Part shown: positions 17,159 through 26,526 of the stretch, in pieces | Layout: every line of letters begins with the position of its first letter | How positions within the stretch are numbered: position 1 is the first letter of the stretch | From: Nocardia elegans NBRC 108235 | GTDB lineage: Bacteria; Actinomycetota; Actinomycetes; Mycobacteriales; Mycobacteriaceae | Length of the DNA: 64,000 nucleotides | Direction: 5' to 3' | Assembly: GCF_001612845.1 (NCBI RefSeq) | Contig: NZ_BDBF01000013.1 | Coordinates: forward strand, 1 to 64,000 | Made by a program: the position numbers and the translations under genes | Notes under the pieces: generated by a model | The model's database searches: none | The model's input: the letters and a program-made list of their open reading frames with translations, nothing else | What the model was told of the DNA's origin: nothing

Positions 17159-19870
17159 ATGTCGCTGGTCGGACGGGAATCGGAACTCAAATATCTGGAC
17201 GAGTCGATCACCGGCATCGCCGAGCGCGGCGGCGTCGTCGTCATCGCGGGCGAAGCCGGGATCGGTAAAACCGCGCTCCTGCACGAGGTCGCGGCGATGG
17301 CCAGGCTGGCGGGCGTCCGGCTCGTCACCGTGACCGCGACCGAGGCCGAACAGCGGCTGCCCTACGCCGGATTGCATCAGATCGTGTTTCCGCTGTGTTC
17401 CGGCATCGATGCGCTGCCGCCCACCCACGCCGCCGCACTGAACGCCGCGCTCGGATTCGTCGACGCGGTCGCACCGAGCGAATATCTGATCGGTGCGGCG
17501 CTGCTGACTCTGCTCAGCGATCGGGCGGCCGAACAGCCGCTGCTGCTGGTGGTGGAGGACCTGCACTGGCTCGATGCCGCCACCGCCGGCGTGCTCGGCT
17601 TCCTCGCCCGCCGACTGGAATCCGAGCCGATTGTGCTGGTCGTCGCCACCCGGGATGCGCAGACGTCGCTGTCGCAGGCCGGGCACCCGACGCTGGCACT
17701 CTCGCGACTGGGCGAGGAGGAGGCGCGGCAGTTGCTCGACACCGCCGCGCCCGGCCTCGATGATCACCGGCGAGAACGGGTCCTGGCGGCCGCGGCCGGA
17801 AATCCGTTGGCGCTGAAGGAATTACCGTCGGCCACCGATCGGCCCGAGGTGGCGTTGCCGCTCACCGAGCGGCTGGAACGTGCGTTCGGTCTGCGGGCCG
17901 ATCAGCTGCCCGAGACGACCCGCACCGTCCTCATGCTCGCCGCGCTCGACGAACTGTCGGTAGCGGAAACGCTCGCGGCCGCCGCACTGCTGGTCGGCGG
18001 CCCGGTCGACGACGCGGACCTGACCCCCGCCGTCACCGCGGGGTTGATCGAGATCGATTCCGGCGCAGTGCGATTCCGTCATCCGCTGATGCGGTCGGCG
18101 ATCCCCGCCGGGGTGCGACCGACCGCCCGCCGCGCCGCCCATCGTGCACTGGCCTCGACCCTGCGCGAGCAGCCGGACCGCGCCGCCCGCCATCACGCGG
18201 CCGCCGTCACCGGACCGGACGATGCCGCAGCTGCCGAACTCGAGGCCGCGGCCGAGCGGGCGTTGCGCCGGGGCGGGGTGGCGGCGGCGATCACGACCCT
18301 GGAACACGCCGCGCGCCTGACCGAAACGCCGGCGGCGCGGGCGGGACGACTGTTGCGCGCCGCCGAGCTGGCGGTGGAATCCGGCGAGCGCGACACCGTG
18401 GATCGACTGCTGCGGGAAGCCGGTCGCCAGGATCTCGACTCGCGCCAGCGCGCCTTGGCGACCTGGCTGGTCAGCGGATTCGACGACGGCGTCGGTGAGG
18501 ATCCGGCCCGCACCACCGAACTCGCGAAGCTGGCCGAAAACGTTGCGGCGGAAGGGGATCGCGACCTCGCGATGCGCATCCTGTGGGGGACCGCCATGCG
18601 CTGTTTCTGGTCCGAGCCGGGTCCGGACGCGCGCCGCGCCCTGCTGACCGTCGCCGACGGTATGGGTCTGCCACCCGGCGATCCGCGGATCGTGGCGATC
18701 ACCGCCTACGTGGCCCCGTTCGAGCGCGGCGCGACGGTCTCGGAGCAACTGCGCGCACTGGCCGGGCGCACCGGCGCCGATCCGGAGGTGGACCGCTATC
18801 TCGGCAGCGCGGCGTTGCAGATCGGCGCCTTCGCGCTGGCCGGCCGCTTCTCCGCCACGGCGATCACCGGCCTGCGGGAACAGGGCAGGCTCGGCCTGCT
18901 GACCAGAGCGCTGGCGGTGCGTGCCTGGAGTTGTGCGCGCACCGGTGATCTGGTGGGCGGTGCGGCGGCCGCGGCCGAGGCCGGGCGCCTCGGACCGGAA
19001 ACCGGCCAGCACTTCATGTACGGTCTCGCCGTCGCCGTCGGAGCCGAAATCGCCGCGCTACGAGGCGATTTCGACGAAGCGGTCGAGCGAGCCGAGGAGG
19101 CCGAGCGGATCGGCGCGGCCGCCGGCGCGCGGCCGGTACTGGCCACCGTGCAACGGGCCCGCGCTCTCGTCGCGCTCGGACAGGGCCGCTACGACGACGC
19201 GCTCGCCGACCTGCGCCGAATTCTCGACCCCGCCGACCCGGCCTATCAGCTCGCCCTGCGCGCCTACGTCGTGGGCGATCTGGTCGAGGCCGCGGTGCGC
19301 GCCGGGCGCGTCGGAGAGGCGGAGGAGATCGTGCGCGAATTCGAGGAGCCGGCCCGGCGTAGTCCGTCACCGGCCCTGCATGTCGGCCTGCGCTACGCTC
19401 GCGCCCTGCTCGCGTCGGCCGAGTCCGCGGAAGACTTGTTCACCGCTGCTCTCGACGCCGATCCGGACGGGTGGCCGCTCGAACGCGCCCGCGTCCAGCT
19501 CGCCTTCGGGGAGTGGTTGCGGCGGCAGCGGCGCATCGTCGAGTCGCGGGCACATCTGCGGGCGGCCCGCGACACCTTCGACGCGCTGGGCGCGCGGCCC
19601 TGGGGCGATCGCGCGCGGCGCGAACTGCGGGGCGCGGGGGAGACCAGCCCGCGCCGCGACCCCGACGCCCGCGACAGCCTGACCCCGCACGAACTGGGTA
19701 TCGCGCAGCTGGCCGCCGAAGGGCTCACCAACCGGGAGATCGGGCAGCGGCTGTATCTGTCGCATCGCACTGTCAGCACCCACCTGCACCGCATCTTCCC
19801 GAAACTCGGTGTCACCTCCCGTGCCGAACTGGCCGGCGCACTGCGCACCGCGACGGATCCGGTGACGTAG
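17159..19870 (+). CDS. Large LuxR-family regulator with AAA/STAND ATPase domain
   Basis: This is a 903-residue LAL-type transcription regulator. The N-terminal ATPase has Walker A GEAGIGKT at residues 31-38 and Walker B LLLVVEDLHWLD at about 122-133. A long TPR-like helical middle follows. The C-terminal LuxR helix-turn-helix is LTPHELGIAQLAAEGLTNREIGQRLYLSHRTVSTHLHRIFPKLGV (in two adjoining segments, about 838-885). Such proteins activate nearby catabolic or secondary-metabolite genes on ligand and ATP binding. The next gene on the same strand is a lipoprotein-like hydrolase, a possible target. ATG 17159 has CAGGAG upstream. Confidence 0.92.
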   Translation: MSLVGRESELKYLDESITGIAERGGVVVIAGEAGIGKTALLHEVAAMARLAGVRLVTVTATEAEQRLPYAGLHQIVFPLCSGIDALPPTHAAALNAALGFVDAVAPSEYLIGAALLTLLSDRAAEQPLLLVVEDLHWLDAATAGVLGFLARRLESEPIVLVVATRDAQTSLSQAGHPTLALSRLGEEEARQLLDTAAPGLDDHRRERVLAAAAGNPLALKELPSATDRPEVALPLTERLERAFGLRADQLPETTRTVLMLAALDELSVAETLAAAALLVGGPVDDADLTPAVTAGLIEIDSGAVRFRHPLMRSAIPAGVRPTARRAAHRALASTLREQPDRAARHHAAAVTGPDDAAAAELEAAAERALRRGGVAAAITTLEHAARLTETPAARAGRLLRAAELAVESGERDTVDRLLREAGRQDLDSRQRALATWLVSGFDDGVGEDPARTTELAKLAENVAAEGDRDLAMRILWGTAMRCFWSEPGPDARRALLTVADGMGLPPGDPRIVAITAYVAPFERGATVSEQLRALAGRTGADPEVDRYLGSAALQIGAFALAGRFSATAITGLREQGRLGLLTRALAVRAWSCARTGDLVGGAAAAAEAGRLGPETGQHFMYGLAVAVGAEIAALRGDFDEAVERAEEAERIGAAAGARPVLATVQRARALVALGQGRYDDALADLRRILDPADPAYQLALRAYVVGDLVEAAVRAGRVGEAEEIVREFEEPARRSPSPALHVGLRYARALLASAESAEDLFTAALDADPDGWPLERARVQLAFGEWLRRQRRIVESRAHLRAARDTFDALGARPWGDRARRELRGAGETSPRRDPDARDSLTPHELGIAQLAAEGLTNREIGQRLYLSHRTVSTHLHRIFPKLGVTSRAELAGALRTATDPVT

Positions 19871-19998
19871 CCCGCGCGCGATGACGTACGCACATACCGT
19901 CATCCGACGGGCGCGACAGCACACCCGTGCCGCCTACCGTTTCTCGTATCGCAGCCGTGGCAGTGGGCGCGGCGGACGAGAACACGGGAGATGAGCAG

Positions 19999-21030
19999 AT
20001 GTTCACCAAGAAGCGGTTCGCGCAGATCGTCGCGGCGGCAGCGGTAGCGGCGTCGCTGGCGGCGTGCTCGTCGGGTACGGATGCGCAGGCTCCCGCCGCT
20101 CCGGCGAGCGCCGCGGGCGTCGGCGCCGGTGAGCACACCACGCTCGGGCCGATCAAGCACATCACCGCCGGTGTCCTCGACACCGCCTACGTCGAATACG
20201 GTCCGGAGAACGGCCCGGCGGTCGTGCTGATCCACGGCTGGCCCTACGACCCGGCGAGCTACATCGACGTCGGCCCGCGGCTGGCCGCCCAGGGCTACCG
20301 GGTGATCGTGCCGTATCTGCGCGGCTTCGGTCCGACGCGATTCCTGTCCCCGGATACCGCGCGCAACGGTGAGCAGGCGGCGGTCGCGCACGACATCGTC
20401 GCGCTCATGGACGCGCTGCACATCGACAAGGCGATCCTCGGCGGATACGACTGGGGGGCAAGGACGGCCGATGTGATCGCCGCGCTGTGGCCGCAGCGGG
20501 TGAAGGCGCTGGTTGCCGTGAGCGGATACCTGATCACCGATGTCGCGGCCAACCAGCAGCCGCTCGCGCCGGCCGCGGAGGCCGGCTGGTGGTACCAGTA
20601 CTACTTCGCCACCGACCGCGGTGTGCTGGGCTATCGCCGCAATGTCCACGACTTCGACAAGTACATCTGGAAGACCGCCTCGCCGAAGTGGAACTTCGAC
20701 GACGCCACCTACGACCGCAGCGCCGGCTCGTTCGACAATCCCGACCATGTCGACGTCGTGATCTCCAACTACCGCTGGCGGCTGGGCCTGGTCCCCGGCG
20801 AACCGCAGTACGCCGCGGAGGAGACCACGCTGGCGCAGGGCCCGGCGATCACCGTCCCGACCGTCACCATCGGCAGCGATTTCGACGGCGCCAATGCCGA
20901 CGGCAAGAGCTACCGCGCGAAGTTCACCGGCAAGTACGAACACCGCACCCTGCCCGGGGTCGGCCACGATGTCCCGCAGGAAGCGCCCGCGGCCTTCGCG
21001 CAGGCCGTGATCGACGCCGACCATCTCTGA
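19999..21030 (+). CDS. Alpha/beta hydrolase, probable lipoprotein
   Basis: This 343-residue hydrolase resembles epoxide hydrolases and haloalkane dehalogenase-like enzymes. The N-terminus is a lipoprotein signal with lipobox LAAC (MFTKKRFAQI, then AASLAACSSG), so it is predicted to be anchored outside the membrane. VLIHGWPYDPASY forms the oxyanion loop. In GGYDWGARTADVIA the nucleophile elbow holds an Asp (YDW), which points to epoxide hydrolase rather than esterase chemistry. GVGHDVPQEAP supplies the catalytic His. Start ATG 19999 follows CGGGAG. A very stable hairpin lies right after the stop. Confidence 0.87.
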   Translation: MFTKKRFAQIVAAAAVAASLAACSSGTDAQAPAAPASAAGVGAGEHTTLGPIKHITAGVLDTAYVEYGPENGPAVVLIHGWPYDPASYIDVGPRLAAQGYRVIVPYLRGFGPTRFLSPDTARNGEQAAVAHDIVALMDALHIDKAILGGYDWGARTADVIAALWPQRVKALVAVSGYLITDVAANQQPLAPAAEAGWWYQYYFATDRGVLGYRRNVHDFDKYIWKTASPKWNFDDATYDRSAGSFDNPDHVDVVISNYRWRLGLVPGEPQYAAEETTLAQGPAITVPTVTIGSDFDGANADGKSYRAKFTGKYEHRTLPGVGHDVPQEAPAAFAQAVIDADHL

Positions 21031-21040
21031 AACCCGCTGG

Positions 21041-21092
21041 GAGACAACGCAACACCCGCGCCGATGATGCGGCGCGGGTGTTGCGTTGTCTC
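21041..21092. terminator. Very strong bidirectional terminator
   Basis: The 22-base arms 21041-21062 and 21071-21092 are exact inverted repeats with an 8-base loop. It lies between convergent genes ending at 21030 and 21139. Confidence 0.88.
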
Positions 21093-21138
21093 CGGGCAGT
21101 GGTGCTATGTGCGCGCCCGCGCTCTCGCCGTGCGGAGG

Positions 21139-21780
21139 CTATGACTGTTGCGCGACGGGTCGCAGGCGGGTGAGTGCGTCGTGGTCGCCGCGTGCGGTGA
21201 GGCCGAGCTGCTGTGCCACATTCAGATCGATCACGCCGGTGAGCAAGCCGAGAACCGCAGTGGCGGGTCCGTCGAGGATCAGATCGGCGGCGTCGGTGCT
21301 GCCGACGCGGGTCTCGACGCGACCTGCGCCTATGTCGACGACCGCACGCACCTCGTCGACGACGAGTTGAATCACCACCGGTGCGGCCGCGGGATCGGCG
21401 TCGGCGGTGAACCATCCGGCTGCGTAGGCCAGCCACTGCGGGAGGAACGCGTCGTCCGGGTCGACCGTATCCATGTACCGCAGTCCCCAGCGTCCCAATG
21501 CTCGCAGTGCGGGTTCCAGTTCCCGGCCCGCATCGGTGAGCCGATAGAGAGCCGATGCGACGGGCGGCGGCGCGTCGGCGCGGTCGATCAATCCGGCGTC
21601 CTCCAGTTCGCGGAGGCGGGTGGACAGCAGATTCGCGGCGATGCCGGGCAGCCCGTTCTTGAGATCGGTGAATCGGCACGGCCCCTGGATCAGCAGCTCG
21701 CGCACGATCAGCAGGGTCCAGCGATCGCCCACCACATCCAGCGCGCGGGCGATCGAACAGTACTGGCCGTAGCTTCGCAT
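21139..21780 (-). CDS. HxlR-type regulator with C-terminal sterol-carrier-like domain
   Basis: This is a 213-residue regulator. The N-terminal winged helix carries the HxlR hallmark YCSIARALDVVGDRWTLLIVRELL, followed by RFTDLKNGLPGIAANLLSTRLRELEDAGLI. The C-terminal half (about residues 125-213: ADLILDGPATAVLGLLTG) resembles an SCP2-like ligand-binding domain, an arrangement seen in actinobacterial regulators. It is divergent from a methyltransferase gene, with an inverted repeat between them. The ligand is unknown. Confidence 0.88.
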   Translation of the reverse strand: MRSYGQYCSIARALDVVGDRWTLLIVRELLIQGPCRFTDLKNGLPGIAANLLSTRLRELEDAGLIDRADAPPPVASALYRLTDAGRELEPALRALGRWGLRYMDTVDPDDAFLPQWLAYAAGWFTADADPAAAPVVIQLVVDEVRAVVDIGAGRVETRVGSTDAADLILDGPATAVLGLLTGVIDLNVAQQLGLTARGDHDALTRLRPVAQQS

Positions 21781-21800
21781 GTGTCCACTATATCGGCCTG

Positions 21801-21840
21801 AAGTAGAGATTCTAAATTTGTTAGTTGAAAAACTCTACTT
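21801..21840. promoter_or_regulatory. Inverted repeat, probable HxlR operator
   Basis: AAGTAGAG (21801-21808) and CTCTACTT (21833-21840) are exact inverted repeats whose centres are 32 bp apart, about three helical turns. The 24 bases between them are AT-rich, which is unusual here and probably includes promoter boxes. It lies in the divergent region upstream of both genes. Confidence 0.6.
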
Positions 21841-21912
21841 TCTTGCCCTAGCATGAAATGGCAAGGTCGGTCGCCGAGTGGCCGGGAATTCCCTCTGTAT
21901 CGGAGCAAGCGC

Positions 21913-22722
21913 ATGACTCGCAGCCAGATCCCCGCCCAGTACGCCACCGGCGCGGCCCGGGCCGATATCGAACGGGCGTTGCTGGCCGCCGGAAAGGATC
22001 TCGGCCGCCTGCGGCTCGACGATCTGGCGATGCTCGAGGACTTCCACACCAGTGGGCGCATCGCCACCGGCGAACTGGCCGACCTGGTCGACATCTCTTC
22101 CGCCACCGAGGTTCTCGACGCCGGCACCGGTATCGGCGGCACCGCCCGATACCTGGCGGACCGATTCGGCTGCCGGGTCACCGGAGTCGATCTGGTCGAG
22201 GAGTATTGCGAGATCGCCCGCTGGCTCGACCGGCTCGTCGGGTTGGACGACCGCATCACCGTGCGGTGCGCCGACGTCACCGCACTACCGTTTCCGGACG
22301 GCGCCTTCCAGGTCGTATTCAGTCAGCACGTCCAGATGAATATCGCCGACAAGAACGGCCTCTACCGCGAAATGCGCCGAGTTCTCGCCCGTGGCGGACG
22401 GCTCGCGCTCTGGGATATCACCACCTCCGGCGCCGGTGAACCCGACTATCCGCTCCCGTGGGCCGACGGCCCCGGCTTCGGTCACCTCACCACGCCCGCC
22501 GCCCTGCGGACGACGATCGAGGTGGCCGGATTCGCCGTCGAGCGGTGGGACGACCGCACCGACGAGGCCGTGGCCGTGATGCGCATGGTGCGACAGCTAC
22601 CACCGAGCCCGCTCGGCCTGCACGCCTTCGTGCCCGACTTCGCCACGCGCGCAGCACATCTCACCGATGCGCTGGCCGACGGGCGGCTGCGCGCGATTCG
22701 CGCGGTGGCGCGGGCGCGGTGA
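21913..22722 (+). CDS. SAM-dependent methyltransferase, class I
   Basis: This 269-residue methyltransferase resembles the sarcosine/dimethylglycine and UbiE-like group. The SAM-binding site is VLDAGTGIGGTARYLADRFG, followed by VTGVDLVEEYCEIAR. Motif IV reads FSQHVQMNIADK and motif V is RGGRLALWDI. CGGAG lies 7 bases before ATG 21913; an upstream ATG at 21853 is in frame but lacks a ribosome-binding site. It is divergent from the HxlR gene. It ends 4 bases from the convergent sigma-factor gene. The substrate is unknown. Confidence 0.87.
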   Translation: MTRSQIPAQYATGAARADIERALLAAGKDLGRLRLDDLAMLEDFHTSGRIATGELADLVDISSATEVLDAGTGIGGTARYLADRFGCRVTGVDLVEEYCEIARWLDRLVGLDDRITVRCADVTALPFPDGAFQVVFSQHVQMNIADKNGLYREMRRVLARGGRLALWDITTSGAGEPDYPLPWADGPGFGHLTTPAALRTTIEVAGFAVERWDDRTDEAVAVMRMVRQLPPSPLGLHAFVPDFATRAAHLTDALADGRLRAIRAVARAR

Positions 22723-22726
22723 CCGG

Positions 22727-23950
22727 TCAGCGGGGTGTGAGTGCGGCACTTCGGGTGGCCAGGTAGTCGCGTTCGCGTTGATTTCCGGTGAGGCGGGCCG
22801 CGGTATCGAAACTGCGTCTCGCCTCGTCCGTCCGGCCCAGGCGGGCAAGCAGATCCGCCCGGACGGCATGGAACAGGTAGTGCTCGGTCAGGTCCAGGCC
22901 ATCGACGAGACTCAGTGCCGCGGCCGGTCCGTCGACCTCGGCCACCGCCACCGCTCGATGAAGTGCCACAACGGGATTCGGGTCCAGGCGCGCCAACCGG
23001 TCGTAGAGCGCGAGGATCTGCATCCAGTCGGTGACCGGATCGGTGTGCGCGGCATTGATCGCGGCGAGCAGCTGATACCGGCCGGGGCGGTTGCGGCGCA
23101 GGCAGGTGCGGACGATGGCCCGGCCCTCCGCGACCAGTGCGGCATCCCAGCGGCCGCGGTCCTGGTCGACGAGCCGGACGAAGGCGCCGGTCGCATCGGT
23201 GCGGGCGTCGCGGCGAGCGTGGGTGAGCAGCATGAGGGCGAGCAGGCCCGCCGCCTCCGGCTCGTCGGGCATCGACTCGACCAGTGCGCGCGTGAGCCGC
23301 ACGGCCTCCTCGCACAGGTCCGCGCGCAGCAGTTCCGTGCCCGACGAGGCGACATATCCCTCGTTGAAGATGAGAAACAGGGTGGCGAGCACCGAATCGA
23401 GCCGCTCGGGCAGCTCGGCCTCGCCGGGCACCCGGTAGGGGATACGGGCGTCGCGAATCTTGGCCTTGGCGCGGGCCAGTCGCTGCGCCATCGTCGCCTC
23501 CCGGACCAGGAACGCGCGGGCGATTTCGGGCGTTGTCAGCCCGCCCAGCAGCCGCAGCGTCAGCGTGACCTGCGCGGGCCGGTTCAGTGCCGGATGGCAG
23601 CAGGTGAAGATCAGCCGGAGGCGCTCGTCGGGCACGGCGGTCTCCTCGGCGTCGTCGGGCGGGGTGTGCACGATCGCCGCCTCGGCGTACTTGCCGGCCC
23701 TGGCGGATTCGCGGCGCAGCGTATCGATGGCTCGGCGCCGGGCGGTGGTGATGATCCATCCGGCCGGACTCGGCGGCGGCCCGTCCTGCGGCCAGCGGCG
23801 CAGCGCGGTGGCGAAGGCGTCGGCGACCGCGTCCTCGGCCGAGTCGATATCGCCGAGCATGCCAATCAGCACGGCGACGGCCCGGCCGTATTCGGCGCGG
23901 AAGACGGCGGCGATCTGATCCGGTGTCATCGCGTCAGAACGGCGGAACAT
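22727..23950 (-). CDS. RNA polymerase sigma factor, ECF42-type
   Basis: This 407-residue extracytoplasmic-function sigma factor has the long C-terminal extension of the ECF42 group. Region 2 is IGMLGDIDSAEDAVADAFATALRRWP, continuing through GWIITTARRRAIDTLRRE. Region 4 is LRLLGGLTTPEIARAFLVREATMAQRLARAKAKIR. The extension after about residue 190 (RLDSVLATLFLIFNEGY, later AAINAAHT) is the TPR-like DUF6596 part. ECF42 factors have no anti-sigma partner and are encoded with YCII/DGPF proteins, as here. The start may be ATG 23950 or ATG 23929. Its 5' end overlaps or abuts the YCII gene. Confidence 0.9.
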   Translation of the reverse strand: MFRRSDAMTPDQIAAVFRAEYGRAVAVLIGMLGDIDSAEDAVADAFATALRRWPQDGPPPSPAGWIITTARRRAIDTLRRESARAGKYAEAAIVHTPPDDAEETAVPDERLRLIFTCCHPALNRPAQVTLTLRLLGGLTTPEIARAFLVREATMAQRLARAKAKIRDARIPYRVPGEAELPERLDSVLATLFLIFNEGYVASSGTELLRADLCEEAVRLTRALVESMPDEPEAAGLLALMLLTHARRDARTDATGAFVRLVDQDRGRWDAALVAEGRAIVRTCLRRNRPGRYQLLAAINAAHTDPVTDWMQILALYDRLARLDPNPVVALHRAVAVAEVDGPAAALSLVDGLDLTEHYLFHAVRADLLARLGRTDEARRSFDTAARLTGNQRERDYLATRSAALTPR

Positions 23951-24278
23951 CCCGGAACGGGCGGATTTCGATCGGCAACGTGGTGGCCGCCGCGGCCTTG
24001 CGTCCCCATGCCAGCGCCGCGTCCAGATCGGCCGCGGTGATCACCCAGATGCCACCGATATGTTCCTTGCCCTCCAGATAGGGCCCGTCGGTGATCAGCC
24101 CGTCGGCTCGCACCACGGTCGCGCTGTCCGCCGCGTGCAGGCCGCCGGTGAACACCCACGACCCGCTCTCGCGCAATTCTTCGTTGAGGCGGTGCAATTC
24201 GGCGACGATCCGTTCCATGGTCTCGGCATCGGGCGCACCACTGTCGGGTTGGTAGATCGAGAGCAGATACTCGGGCAC
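23934..24278 (-). CDS. YCII-related (DGPF) protein
   Basis: This 114-residue protein has the DGPF-type motif LITDGPYLEGKEHIGGIWVI and the start MPEYLLSIYQPD. The fold is a small ferredoxin-like barrel, thought to bind small ligands, and the biochemical role is unknown. Its position directly upstream of an ECF42 sigma factor is the conserved arrangement of this group and suggests a role in the same stress response. The DHFR-like gene ends 10 bases before it, so the three genes form an operon. Confidence 0.9.
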   Translation of the reverse strand: MPEYLLSIYQPDSGAPDAETMERIVAELHRLNEELRESGSWVFTGGLHAADSATVVRADGLITDGPYLEGKEHIGGIWVITAADLDAALAWGRKAAAATTLPIEIRPFRDVPPF

Positions 24279-24288
24279 GGCCCTCTCC

Positions 24289-24870
24289 TCAGCGCCGGGC
24301 GTAGCGGGCGATGATCACACCCGCGGTGGTCGCGACGCTACCGAGGAGGCGAAATTCGGTCAACGGCGCCGCGCCCTCGAACAACCTGGTCCCCGCACCG
24401 AGGGTGAGTGGGTGGATCACCAGCGTGTACCGATCGATCAGCCCGGCGGCGTGCAGGCTGCGCACCAGGGCCGCACTGCCGATGATCGACAGATCCTTCC
24501 CTGGACGTGCCTTCAGTTCGCGCACGGTCCGAGTCGCGTCGCCGCGCAAAAGAATCGAGTTCTGCCACGCGTCGACGTCGTCGAGGCCGGTCGATGCGAC
24601 GTACTTCGTCGCCGCATTCATATGTTTGCTGTAGGGGTTGTCGTCCGCCCGTCCCCACACGGTGGTGAAGTCCTCCCAGGTGCGCCGCCCGAACAGCATG
24701 TCGCCGGGCCGGGCCATATCCCTGCCCATCTCCCGGGTGAGCACCTCGTCCTGAAATCGCTGCCCCCAGCCGCCGAACGGAAAACCGCCCCGGGTGTCCT
24801 CGTCCGCGCGTCCCAGCCCCTGTACGACACCGTCGAGCGTGACATTCATGGTCACCGTGATCGCTCGCAT
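24289..24870 (-). CDS. Dihydrofolate reductase-family protein (RibD C-terminal type)
   Basis: This 193-residue protein opens with MRAITVTMNVTLDGVVQG and keeps the NADPH-binding FGRRTWEDF and DLSIIGSAALVRSLHAAGLIDRYTLVIHPLTLGAGTRLF blocks. These are typical of stand-alone RibD-C/DHFR-like reductases of unknown substrate, and it is not the folate-pathway enzyme. GGAGCAGGG just upstream supports ATG 24870 over an in-frame upstream start. It is the first gene of the operon with the YCII protein and ECF42 sigma factor. Confidence 0.88.
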   Translation of the reverse strand: MRAITVTMNVTLDGVVQGLGRADEDTRGGFPFGGWGQRFQDEVLTREMGRDMARPGDMLFGRRTWEDFTTVWGRADDNPYSKHMNAATKYVASTGLDDVDAWQNSILLRGDATRTVRELKARPGKDLSIIGSAALVRSLHAAGLIDRYTLVIHPLTLGAGTRLFEGAAPLTEFRLLGSVATTAGVIIARYARR

Positions 24871-25005
24871 CGCCCTGCTCCTCTCGATTCCGGGAACGCG
24901 CACGATCGCGCCCCTCACCTCCTATACGAACGGCCGCCGCCGAAATCGACATCGCGCGAAGAATTGTCGAATCGGTGGCGGCGATCCGATCTGAGCGCCG
25001 CCGAG

Positions 25006-26373
25006 CTACGGCTTCGGATTCGGTGTGAGCGTGGTCTTTCGCGATCGCGTGGCGAGCGCTGAGCGCTGGGCCGCGATCTGGCCGCGCAGGGCGTGGCAGC
25101 GGCGCAGGACGTCGGCGCGGTCGGGTTCTTCCGGGATGAGCGGGACGGCGTGCTCGATCATCGTCGCCTGTTCGAGGATCACCCGGAGCCGGTCGGGGTC
25201 GGTGACGCGGTCGGCGATCTGTGCCAGCGCGTCGAGCTGGCGGATCATCACGGCCGGTTGCCCGGCACCCGCCTGGCGGATCTTCTCGAACGCGCGCTGC
25301 ACCAGCCGCTCGTAGCTGACCTGGGCGGCGAGCACCCGGATATGACCGTCCTTGTCGCGGCGCACCGGATTCGGCTCCCAGGTGACCGCGATCCGCGACA
25401 GGCAGTCGCCGAGCCAATCGATACACGTCAGCACCGTGAACGTGTCGTTGGTCGCGGAGGCGAGCGCACGCAGTGCGACCTCGACGATCTGATCGACGCC
25501 GAAGGAGACGTCCTGCACCAGGCTGCGCATCGAGCCGGTGACGTGGCCGCGGGAGAATTTCTTCTCGATCCCCTTCGCGGCCTGTGCCGGCCACACCCGC
25601 GCGATCACCTGCCCCTCGGTCACGAAATGCCCTGGGCGATAAGGTAAATGGATGACCGCATCCGCTTCGGCGGCCAGCCGGATCAGCCGCTCGTAGCGGA
25701 TGTACTGGAGATATCCGCTGCTGGAGGTGCGCACCTCGCCACCGGAGCGGGCCAGCAGATCGCGGAGTTCCCGCGCCGACGGACCGTGTTTCGCCCCGCT
25801 CGCGGTGGTGTCGGCGTTGGCGTCGACCGCCGTGCGCACTTCGCGGGCGATGTCGGCGACCACATTCGGCAGTTGGATCTGCCCGCCGATGTGATTGATG
25901 AAGTAGATGAGCACCGCCAGATCCACCACCAGCGAGCCGATCGACACCGTCGCGCTGATGTGCGGGACGAAATTCTCGCCGACCGACACCAGTGCCGCGA
26001 TGGCGTAGACGAAGGTCGCGACGAAGGTGCCGAGCGTCAGCTGGGTGCCGCGGTCGCGGATGAAGTTGCGCAGCATGCGCGGCCCGAACTGGGTGGAGGC
26101 CAGCGTCAGCGCCAGGATCGTGATCGAGAAGACGACACCGACGACGGTGATGATCGCGGCCGCGATGGCGGTGAGAACTTGGCGTGCCGCATCGGGCGTG
26201 CCGCCCAGCACCCAGGTGGGCAGGCTCGTGCCGTTGTGGTAGGCCGCGCGGTCGAACGTGAAGGTCAGTCCGAACAGCGCCACCGCGGCCAGGACTTCCA
26301 GCGTCGGGACGAACCACAGATTGGTGCGCAGCCGTTCCCGCCACCGATCCGCCTCGAGCGAGATCCCGTGCAC
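25006..26373 (-). CDS. DUF2254 membrane protein
   Basis: This 455-residue protein has four N-terminal hydrophobic helices (about residues 20-150: LEVLAAVALFGLTFTF, LTAIAAAIITVVGVVFSITILAL, LTLGTFVATFVYAIAALVSV, VSIGSLVVDLAVLIYFINHI). A soluble C-terminal domain of about 290 residues follows. The family is widespread and has no established function. AAGGAGG sits 7 bases before GTG 26373 and fixes the start. It is divergent from the MFS gene at 26527, with a clear operator-like dyad in the gap, though that dyad is nearer the MFS start. Confidence 0.87.
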   Translation of the reverse strand: MHGISLEADRWRERLRTNLWFVPTLEVLAAVALFGLTFTFDRAAYHNGTSLPTWVLGGTPDAARQVLTAIAAAIITVVGVVFSITILALTLASTQFGPRMLRNFIRDRGTQLTLGTFVATFVYAIAALVSVGENFVPHISATVSIGSLVVDLAVLIYFINHIGGQIQLPNVVADIAREVRTAVDANADTTASGAKHGPSARELRDLLARSGGEVRTSSSGYLQYIRYERLIRLAAEADAVIHLPYRPGHFVTEGQVIARVWPAQAAKGIEKKFSRGHVTGSMRSLVQDVSFGVDQIVEVALRALASATNDTFTVLTCIDWLGDCLSRIAVTWEPNPVRRDKDGHIRVLAAQVSYERLVQRAFEKIRQAGAGQPAVMIRQLDALAQIADRVTDPDRLRVILEQATMIEHAVPLIPEEPDRADVLRRCHALRGQIAAQRSALATRSRKTTLTPNPKP

Positions 26374-26490
26374 GCTGGACCTCCTTGCGTTCTCGCCGAC
26401 GACGAATCTCCGGCCTGTCGACCCGAACCTACCTCCACCTCTCGGCGGAGATCGAATCGTGGCGCGGCGCGATCGCAACCCGTTGAAGCG

Positions 26491-26520
26491 ACAATACGTT
26501 CGCAATTGCGCACCTATTGT
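26491..26520. promoter_or_regulatory. Nested dyad, probable ArsR operator
   Basis: ACAATA (26491-26496) and TATTGT (26515-26520) are inverted repeats. The perfect palindrome CGCAATTGCG (26501-26510) lies on exactly the same axis (26505.5). It ends 6 bases before the MFS start codon, a position suited to repression by the ArsR protein encoded at the end of the same operon. Confidence 0.7.
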
Positions 26521-26526
26521 CTTAAA

